Part shown: piece by piece, positions 58,278 through 64,000 of the stretch
Layout of the letters: every line of letters begins with the position of its first letter
Numbering within the stretch: position 1 is the first letter of the stretch
Assembly: GCF_028622115.1 (NCBI RefSeq)
Contig: NZ_CP097263.1
Location: 5,952,001 to 6,016,000 of the forward strand
DNA from: Kutzneria chonburiensis
GTDB taxonomy: Bacteria > Actinomycetota > Actinomycetes > Mycobacteriales > Pseudonocardiaceae
Length of the DNA: 64,000 nt
Direction of reading: 5' to 3'
Translations under genes and position numbers: made by a program
Notes under the pieces: generated by a model
Told to the model about the DNA's origin: nothing
Seen by the model: the letters and a program-made list of their open reading frames with translations, nothing else
Databases searched by the model: none

Positions 58278-59900
58278 ATGCAGCAGCCGTGGGGCACCGA
58301 CCCGGAGCTTCGCGACCACCTGGTCGCGCAGTTCCTGGAGTGGGCCGAGCACCGGCACACGCCGGTCGAGCACGTCCAGGACGCCATCATGGCCCTGGAC
58401 TGGAGCAGCCTCGGCCCGAACGACGGCTACTTCCGCTGGACGGTCCGCGACGTCGACCGGTTCCTGCTGGAGTACCTGCCGGACCGGCTCGGCCTGCCGG
58501 AGACGGTGTGCGCGAACGGGGCGCTGACCCTGCATCCGCTGCTCGAGTTCCTGGCCCGCTACGGCATGTTGTCCACGGACAGCGACCTGCCGGACGAGAT
58601 GGGCGACCGCTGCGAGGCGGTCTGGGAGGCGGCGGAGCACCGGGTGTCCTACGACGTGCGGGCGAAGGAGTTGTTCCAGCACGTGCGCGGCGGCGAGGAG
58701 CTGACGTTCGCCGAGCTGGTGTCGCGGGTGCGCACGATGCCGGTGGACGAGGTGGCCAAGGCGCTGGACGGTCTGGATGAGCGGGCGGTCGGCCCGCTGA
58801 GGCTGCCGAACGAGCGCGAGCAGTGGTTCGCGGCGGAGCGGGCGCCGGTGTTCGTGTGGTTCGCGCAGCTGCGGCAGGCGTGCGGCGAGGACGGCATCGA
58901 GCTGATCGACAAGGGCCTGCCGGACGAGATCGCCCTGGTGCTGGGCGTCGACCCGGCGGAGCTGCCGCGGATCTTGGCGTGGGCGCTGGCGGCGGGCGCG
59001 GTGCGGCGGCTGAAGGGCCGTCTGGTGCAGGTCGCGGCGTGGCGCAAGGTCGAGCGGCATTCCGTGAACCTGATCCGCAAGGTGTTCGCGGCGCATCCGA
59101 AGCTGCCCGGACGGAGCCTGGTGCAGCTGAGCATCGAGCTGGTGAAGGCGGCCGTGGCGCGCCGGTCGCTCGACCTGAGCGAGGTGCCGGTGCCGGCTGA
59201 GGTCGTGGACTTCCTGATGGACTGCGGCCTGATGTTCGCGCTGGGCCGGGACGCCCGGTTGACCGCGTGCGGGATGCCGATCCTGGTGGACGTGGCCGAG
59301 GCCAACGGGCTGCCGGTGCGGGTGCTGCCGGTGGCGCTGTGGTCCACCGTGGACGAGCTGATCGACGCGATCCCGGCGGCCGGCGACGAGTGGGCCGACG
59401 ACGTGCGTGAGTGGAGCATGGAGCAGCCGGACCGGCACAACGCGCGTGAGCTGATCAGCCGCGTCGCCACGCCGGACCGGCCCACCGCCGAGGTCATGGT
59501 GGCCATCCAGGCCTGCGGCGACGTCTTCGGCGACCGACGCACCGTGCCGCCCGTGCGGCTCCTGCTCGGGGGCCCGCACGACGGGCCGGCCCTGCTGTGG
59601 CTGCTCCGTCACAAGGCGTTGGACGGCGGCGACGTGCCGGCCGTGCGCATCGCCGACGCCCACGTCGTCGAGCTCACCGGCCTCTTGGACGGCGGCAACG
59701 TGGCGCGGATGCTCGACGCCGTCGCCGAGCACGGCGACACCGCCCAGACCATCGAGTTCCTCAACCTGGTGTGGCGGTCCGACCACCCGCGCACGTGCGA
59801 CGTGCTGCTGGTGATCGCCGAGCACTACGGCGACGAGACGGTGGCCGCCCACGCCCAGAAGCTGGCCGAGCGCCACCGCGGCTGGCACACCCGCGGCTGA
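58278..59900 (+). CDS. Large conserved hypothetical protein
   Basis: A 540-residue soluble protein with no signal or membrane segment. It is largely helical (LVAQFLEWAEHRHTPVEHVQDAIM, LVQLSIELVKAAVARRSLDL) and the C-terminal half has repeat-like helices (LLWLLRHKALDGG, MLDAVAEHGDTAQTIEFLNLVWRS) that may be an alpha solenoid. A family A repeat follows 14 bp after its stop. I do not recognise it. Confidence 0.72.
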   Translation: MQQPWGTDPELRDHLVAQFLEWAEHRHTPVEHVQDAIMALDWSSLGPNDGYFRWTVRDVDRFLLEYLPDRLGLPETVCANGALTLHPLLEFLARYGMLSTDSDLPDEMGDRCEAVWEAAEHRVSYDVRAKELFQHVRGGEELTFAELVSRVRTMPVDEVAKALDGLDERAVGPLRLPNEREQWFAAERAPVFVWFAQLRQACGEDGIELIDKGLPDEIALVLGVDPAELPRILAWALAAGAVRRLKGRLVQVAAWRKVERHSVNLIRKVFAAHPKLPGRSLVQLSIELVKAAVARRSLDLSEVPVPAEVVDFLMDCGLMFALGRDARLTACGMPILVDVAEANGLPVRVLPVALWSTVDELIDAIPAAGDEWADDVREWSMEQPDRHNARELISRVATPDRPTAEVMVAIQACGDVFGDRRTVPPVRLLLGGPHDGPALLWLLRHKALDGGDVPAVRIADAHVVELTGLLDGGNVARMLDAVAEHGDTAQTIEFLNLVWRSDHPRTCDVLLVIAEHYGDETVAAHAQKLAERHRGWHTRG

Positions 59901-59913
59901 CCGCCGGCCCAAT

Positions 59914-59964
59914 GTCACATGCGCGTCGTACTTGCCTCCCCGCGGCACATCCGGACCGCATGTG
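59914..59964 (+). repeat. Gene-end inverted repeat, family A copy 2
   Basis: An imperfect inverted repeat (about 18 of 24 pairs including the flanks) 14 bp past a stop codon. Read on the plus strand, it matches the transcript-sense copy at 12921-12971 in 46 of 51 positions. Both copies carry the same unpaired CGT/GTC mismatch. The similarity therefore exceeds what base pairing needs. Confidence 0.87.
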
Positions 59965-60050
59965 ACAGTCCTGGAAACGTCGGTGTCCGAGGGGATTTCA
60001 GTAGGTGGAAGCGGTCGCGACGCCGGTTCTGGGCGTGCGAACATCGACCT

Positions 60051-60143
60051 ATGATCCGGCCCCGAACGACCTGGTGCGACCTTGTTGTCGACCTCGTTCG
60101 CGTCGCCTCCTGCGGGTGTACCCGCACGCGACGCGGCCGCTGA
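60051..60143 (+). CDS. Probable leader peptide of the cysteine dioxygenase operon
   Basis: A 30-codon reading frame containing VVDLVRVASCGCTRTRR and three Cys (residues 9, 21, 23) ends 78 bp before the dioxygenase start. It has the VDLxRVAS-Cys pattern of small leader peptides annotated before sulfur genes in streptomycetes. The region 59901-60221 otherwise holds only the family A repeat. The start is uncertain: the ATG lies in TATGAT, which could itself be a -10 element, and no clear ribosome site precedes it. Cysteine attenuation is inference. Confidence 0.5.
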   Translation: MIRPRTTWCDLVVDLVRVASCGCTRTRRGR

Positions 60144-60221
60144 TCCAGCCAAGAAGCGAAGGCAAGCCGGCCCGTCGCGTCCGTGCACCACGTCCCAGTG
60201 CCGCGACCGCAGGAGCGAACC

Positions 60222-60722
60222 GTGACCCTCGCCATCGATCTCGACGTCCACCCGGCAATCGACCTGCCGCTGCTGCGCGACCTGATCCAGCCGGAGCGCC
60301 CACTGTGGACGCCGGCGCAGCTGCGCGAGCTGACCAGCACGATCGCCACGGAACTGACGACGCCGCTGCTGGAGGTGCTGCGGTTCGAGCCGGAGCAACG
60401 CTGGTGGGCCCGCCTGGCGCTGACGGGCGGGGTGGAGGTGTGGCTGCTCTCCTGGCTACCGGGCCAAGGCACGGAGCCGCACGACCACGGCGGCGCGGCG
60501 GGGTCGTTCACGGTGCTCAAGGGACTGCTCACGGAGGACTACCGCTACCCGGGCGGCCCGATCCGCAGCATGCGGCGCAACCTGGGCGAGGCGGTGGGCT
60601 TCAGCGGCGGCCGCGCCCACCAGGTGCGTAACCTCGGAACCGCGCCGTCGGCGAGTGTGCACGCCTACTCGCCGCCGCTGCTGCCGACCCGCGAGTACGC
60701 CAGCCTGGAGGACGTGAAGTGA
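60222..60722 (+). CDS. Cysteine dioxygenase-like cupin
   Basis: A 166-residue cupin with the iron triad His87, His89 (PHDHGG) and His147 (VHAYSPP), the layout of cysteine dioxygenase. CDO oxidises cysteine to cysteine sulfinate. The GTG has AGGAG at 6 nt spacing. The 4-nt overlap with the rhodanese gene supports a sulfur-handling operon. Another thiol dioxygenase substrate is possible. Confidence 0.87.
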   Translation: MTLAIDLDVHPAIDLPLLRDLIQPERPLWTPAQLRELTSTIATELTTPLLEVLRFEPEQRWWARLALTGGVEVWLLSWLPGQGTEPHDHGGAAGSFTVLKGLLTEDYRYPGGPIRSMRRNLGEAVGFSGGRAHQVRNLGTAPSASVHAYSPPLLPTREYASLEDVK

Positions 60723-61111
60723 ACGTCGACGAGTACCTCGACCAGGCCCGCGCCGAGCTGGACCGGGTGGACCCGGTCGAGGCGAAGCGGCTCCAGGACG
60801 AGGGGGCGCTGCTGGTCGACATCCGGCCGATCGCCAACCGGGCCGAGGAGGGCGAGATCCCGGGCTCGGTGCCGGTGGAGCGGATCCACCTGGAGTGGCG
60901 GCTGGATCCCCGGAGCGAGCACCGCCTCGCCGAGCTGGACGGCGCGACGAAGGTCATCGTGCTGTGCAACGAGGGCTACGCGTCGAGCCTGGCCGCCCGG
61001 GACCTGCACCGGCTGGGCCTGACCTCGGCCACGGACCTGGTCGGCGGCTTCCGCGGCTGGGCCAAGGCGGGCCTGCCGGTGGTGACGGGCGGTCGACCGG
61101 CGGTTCCCTAA
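60719..61111 (+). CDS. Rhodanese-like sulfurtransferase
   Basis: A 130-residue single rhodanese domain with catalytic Cys83 in VLCNEGYASS and a CH2A-like LVDIRPIANRAEEGEIPGS. It would move sulfane sulfur. Coupled to the dioxygenase, it fits clearance of excess cysteine and persulfide. Its stop codon abuts the stop of the next, convergent gene. Confidence 0.9.
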   Translation: MNVDEYLDQARAELDRVDPVEAKRLQDEGALLVDIRPIANRAEEGEIPGSVPVERIHLEWRLDPRSEHRLAELDGATKVIVLCNEGYASSLAARDLHRLGLTSATDLVGGFRGWAKAGLPVVTGGRPAVP

Positions 61112-61479
61112 CTACTCCGGACGGTCCTCTTCGGAGAAGCGGTTGTCACGGATGGTGCTGCCGTAGGCCGGCGGATAGCCGTACTTGCGCAGCCGGGCGT
61201 CGTTGGCCTCGGAGGCGTAGCTGAGCGAGTAGTAGAGGCCGACGATGAGGCCGAGGGCCAGCGCCATCAGGATGATGTTGAGCGGCCCGCCGAACTGGGA
61301 CAGCACGATGAACAGGATGGCCAGCGGGATGAGCAGCCGCAGGAAGGTGCGCAGCAGGTGCCGGACCAGCCAGGTCCTGCTGGTCACGTCGCGCAGCACC
61401 CACTCGCGGTAGGTCTGCGGCAACCGCCCCCGAACGAGTACCAGAGCCACAGCGCCGGGTTGGGTCGCTTCACTGCCAT
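61112..61479 (-). pseudogene. DUF5313-like membrane protein, apparent frameshift
   Basis: The natural start MAVKRPNPALWLWYSFGG is in one frame and the rest (RLPQTYREWVLRDVTSRTWLVRHLLRTF onwards, with two transmembrane helices) is in another. They join if a run of five G (61427-61431, C on the plus strand) had six. The joined protein follows the family pattern (RPNP, LWYxFGG, LPxxYREWVLxD). It is either a recent one-base deletion or a sequencing error. Confidence 0.72.
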
Positions 61480-61540
61480 ACGTGAACCCTAGGCGTGTTC
61501 GCACGGAACCACACGGCACGGGGTAGCGTCTGTAGGTTTC

Positions 61541-62674
61541 GTGCCCCGTGTACGTCCCGGGACGGTGTTGGCCGTCGCATCCGTGATCGTCGTCGCCGCG
61601 CTGGAGCGCGCCCCGGCGGCGATCCTGGTGGCGCTGCCCGGCCTGGTGCTGGGTGCCCTGATCGGCCTCGCCGTGCTCCAACTGGGCGTGCTGGCCGGTG
61701 GCCTCGCCCTGCGGCCGAGGATGCCTCGGGTTGTGGTCGGCGTCGGCCCCCGGCTCAAGGACTGGATGACACCGGGCCGGTCGATCACGCTACGGGCGCT
61801 GCCGATCATGCTGTCGGTGACGATCGGACCGGGCCGGGCTCCGGTGCGGCCGCGGATCTGGGGCACGTATCTGATCTCGGCGATCTTCGGGCTGGCCATC
61901 ACGGCGGCGTTGATCGTCGTCCAGGACGGACCGTTCTGGCTGGGCGCGGCCGTGGGCTGCGCGGCGGCGGTGGTGCTGGCGTTGTTGCCACGGCGCGATG
62001 CGGCGGCGACCTCGACGGGCTGGGTGCTGCTGAACTACCTGCGGCTGGAGCCCCGCGAGGCGGCGGAGATCGACGCGGCGCCGCTGGTGGCGGCGGTGAC
62101 GAAGGCGGTGCAGGCCGGCGATCTGCCGGCGGCGCAGGAAGCCTGTGACGCGCTGGCCCAGGTGCAACCCGAGGGGCAGTCGCTGTCGATGGCCCGCGTG
62201 GTCGTGCTGGAGGCGCACGGCCAGTACGCGGAGGCGATGCAGCTGGTGCTGGGCATGTTGGCCGAGCCGGGCCTGCCGCAGCGCGACTTCGCCCTGATCA
62301 CGGCCGGCCTGGCCGGACTGGCCGCGGCGGCCGTCGAGGCCGGCCAGCTGGAGGCCGAGCTGGGCCTGGGCTGGGCCGAGCGGGCGATCACCGACGCCGA
62401 GCAGCTGGCCTATCCGGCGTACAAGCTCAACGGGGCCAAGGCGCTGGTGGAAGTGTTGCGCGGCAACGTGTCCAAGGCGATCGCGCTGGCCAATGCGGCG
62501 ATCGAGCTGGGCAATGACGCGCTGGGCCGGGCCGACGACCTGGCCACGCTGGCCCGGGCCCAGATGGCCGCAGGCGACAACGCGACGGCTCGTCTCACGC
62601 TCGGCGAGGCCGAGCGGATCGCGCCCTGGTGGCCCCGGGTCGCCCGGATCCGCGACCGCCTCAACGTGTCCTGA
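61541..62674 (+). CDS. Membrane protein with TPR-like C-terminal domain
   Basis: A 377-residue protein: two hydrophobic N-terminal helices (about 8-55), a second hydrophobic pair near 105-150, and a helical soluble domain (about 175-370) with tetratricopeptide-like repeats (AALAQVQPEGQSLSMARVVVLEAHGQYAEAMQL). It may be a scaffold. The GTG start gives a plausible first helix. A family C palindrome follows. Confidence 0.75.
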   Translation: MPRVRPGTVLAVASVIVVAALERAPAAILVALPGLVLGALIGLAVLQLGVLAGGLALRPRMPRVVVGVGPRLKDWMTPGRSITLRALPIMLSVTIGPGRAPVRPRIWGTYLISAIFGLAITAALIVVQDGPFWLGAAVGCAAAVVLALLPRRDAAATSTGWVLLNYLRLEPREAAEIDAAPLVAAVTKAVQAGDLPAAQEACDALAQVQPEGQSLSMARVVVLEAHGQYAEAMQLVLGMLAEPGLPQRDFALITAGLAGLAAAAVEAGQLEAELGLGWAERAITDAEQLAYPAYKLNGAKALVEVLRGNVSKAIALANAAIELGNDALGRADDLATLARAQMAAGDNATARLTLGEAERIAPWWPRVARIRDRLNVS

Positions 62675-62680
62675 CACGCA

Positions 62681-62725
62681 CCTGAGTGGCTCACTTGGCT
62701 CCAGGAGCCAAGTGAGCCACTCAGG
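62681..62725. terminator. Family C gene-end palindrome, copy 2
   Basis: A perfect 22-bp inverted repeat (62681-62702 and 62704-62725) sits between convergent genes, 7 bp past one stop and 23 bp from the other. In practice a loop of about 5 nt forms. It resembles 55921-55965. Confidence 0.9.
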
Positions 62726-62747
62726 TGGCGATGAACCGCGGCGTCGA

Positions 62748-63311
62748 TCAGGTGCCGGGGATGGTCGGCGGCGCCGGCAGGCCGCCGGGCGGGGCCGGGA
62801 CGCCACCGCCGCCCGGCAGCGGCGGGGCGCCGGGCACGGGCAGCTTGATCGGCAGGCAGTTGTCGTTGTTGAACTTGGTGATGGCCGCGCCGATCGCGGT
62901 GGTGGCGGCGGTGATGCCGGTCGGGTCCGGCGGCGCCTTGAGCACGGCGGCGAGCAACTGGAACAGCGCCGCACCCATGCCCTGCAGGTCCGTGAGGCAG
63001 GCCTGCGGATCCTGGATCCGGGCCGGCGGCGCGGCCAGCTGGAGACAGCCGGCCTTCTGCAGCGCGACCAGCTCGGTGATCATGTCGCCGACGGTGCTCT
63101 GCACCGCGGCGGTGTCGGGCGGCGTGGCGCTGACCGCCGACATGAACGCGGTCATGGACGCCGCGAGCGCCTTGACCTCCGGGGTGTCCGCGGTGCACGC
63201 GGCCCGCGGCGCGGCGGCGGGCGCAGCCGGCGCGGGCGCCGCGGACGCGGAGCCGACGGTGGCCGCGACCATAGCCAGTGCCGGCACGACGACCAGCAGT
63301 TTCCTGAGCAT
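62748..63311 (-). CDS. Secreted protein, function unknown
   Basis: A 187-residue protein with a Sec signal peptide (cleavage near ASA|AP, residue 25), an Ala-rich helical domain with four Cys, and a C-terminal Pro/Gly-rich tail (about 160-187). No catalytic motif. The 285 bp upstream hold the divergent promoter region and no other gene. Confidence 0.75.
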   Translation of the reverse strand: MLRKLLVVVPALAMVAATVGSASAAPAPAAPAAAPRAACTADTPEVKALAASMTAFMSAVSATPPDTAAVQSTVGDMITELVALQKAGCLQLAAPPARIQDPQACLTDLQGMGAALFQLLAAVLKAPPDPTGITAATTAIGAAITKFNNDNCLPIKLPVPGAPPLPGGGGVPAPPGGLPAPPTIPGT

Positions 63312-63596
63312 GAATGACGTCCTCTCCTGCTTTCCTCCAACCAGGAGAACGCGAAGGGAATTCACAGACTTCCATTCCCCGCGGCGGCTGGTTGAACACG
63401 AAAACCGTGCAGCCGGATCCGACCGTATCCGGATGACGCATCAGCACCGGGCCCTGTTGACACAGTAGGCACGGGTGACCGGGAAGTGCCGTCTGAGCGG
63501 CGGTGATTCACCAATACGAGCGAGATCACGAGTGGTGATCGTCGAGCGGATCTATATTCCGCACAGGGGGACCCGTGATGTGAGGAGCACTCGACC

Positions 63597-64000
63597 ATGC
63601 CGATCGCCATTACCGGCGCGACCGGGCTGCTTGGCACCCGGTTGCTGGAGATCCTCGCGGACCGGCACGACTCGGTGATCCTGCTGAGCCGGCCCGGCGG
63701 TATTCCGGCCCGTGAACGGATCGTGCGCTATCTGCGCGCCAGCGGACGGCCGGAGGAGGCGATCGCCACGATCGCCGCCCGGCTGCGCACGGTGGTGGTG
63801 GAGCTGGAGCGGCCGCTGCTCGGCCTGACCCAGCAGCGGTTCCAGAGCCTGGCCGACGAGCTGGACGAGATCTGGCACTGCGCGGCGTCCATCGACCTCA
63901 ACTCCGACCCGCAGCGCCTGCACCTGACCAACACGGTCGGCACGCGGCGGATCATCGAGCTGGCCGACGCCGGCGTGCGCAAGCCGATACTGCACCACGT
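63597..64000 (+). CDS. SDR/thioester reductase-like protein, 5' part
   Basis: The window ends inside this gene. The 134 visible residues start with the NAD(P)-binding ITGATGLLGTRLLEIL and continue to EIWHCAASIDLNSD and NTVGTRRIIELA, the pattern of thioester reductase and male-sterility type SDR proteins. GAGG lies 11 nt before the ATG. The substrate is unknown. Confidence 0.85.
   Translation, partial: MPIAITGATGLLGTRLLEILADRHDSVILLSRPGGIPARERIVRYLRASGRPEEAIATIAARLRTVVVELERPLLGLTQQRFQSLADELDEIWHCAASIDLNSDPQRLHLTNTVGTRRIIELADAGVRKPILHH

Overview
The window is high-GC, gene-dense actinobacterial chromosome with many GTG starts and 1-11 nt start/stop overlaps. The gene order gatC-gatA-gatB, ACT-domain protein, ligA, mnmA, cysteine desulfurase, GNAT and PlsC acyltransferases, etfA-etfB, methyltransferase, GH57, GT4, hexapeptide acyltransferase follows the order I recall for the Mycobacterium tuberculosis Rv3009c-Rv3034c region. 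Secreted chitin and cellulose enzymes, an NgcEFG-type transporter and paired glycosyltransferases point to a soil filamentous relative, most likely family Pseudonocardiaceae. That placement is inference. I found no rRNA, tRNA, CRISPR array, insertion sequence or prophage.

Layout. Positions 1-9700 hold the gatCAB amidotransferase operon with a small membrane protein inserted, an ACT protein, a secreted beta-propeller, a BKACE-like enzyme and ligA. Positions 9700-16430 hold a secreted serine hydrolase, a GH9 cellulase, a MetE-like protein, and a two-gene unit of a secreted 3D-domain protein and a CBM2-GH18 chitinase. Positions 16430-22500 hold a three-gene YbjQ-domain operon, a DUF1304 protein, a diguanylate cyclase, a LysR/threonine dehydratase pair and a lipoprotein. 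Positions 22500-25900 hold ngcEFG. DasR-like sites lie before both the chitinase unit and ngcE, so chitin hydrolysis and uptake of its products look co-regulated.

Positions 26000-30300 hold an orphan gene and a TetR-GT1-GT1 operon whose last GT is frameshifted. Positions 30300-38000 hold rhaM, mnmA, a cysteine desulfurase, an MFS exporter, an OlsA/OlsB-like acyltransferase pair and etfBA. Positions 38100-41050 hold DegV, two related lipoproteins and a GNAT. Positions 41060-46710 hold a cluster resembling the mycobacterial methylglucose lipopolysaccharide genes (methyltransferase, GH57 branching enzyme, GT4, OctT-like acyltransferase), interrupted by a secreted sedolisin. Positions 46700-64000 hold a nucleoside hydrolase, a StyA-like flavoprotein, methyltransferases, an enoyl-CoA hydratase, an ABC ATPase, glgX, an ECF sigma/VOC pair, a cysteine dioxygenase-rhodanese operon with a probable leader peptide, and the start of a thioester-reductase-like gene.

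The most unusual pattern is a set of recurring inverted-repeat families sitting a few bases after stop codons. Two copies (12921-12971 and 59914-59964) agree at 46 of 51 positions, including bases that do not pair, and have the same orientation relative to the upstream gene. A 33-base arm next to a stop codon at 12996-13028 recurs with 32/33 identity at 45925-45957. Two other families also recur. Convergent gene pairs in the window mostly either overlap by 11-23 bp or are separated by one of these elements.
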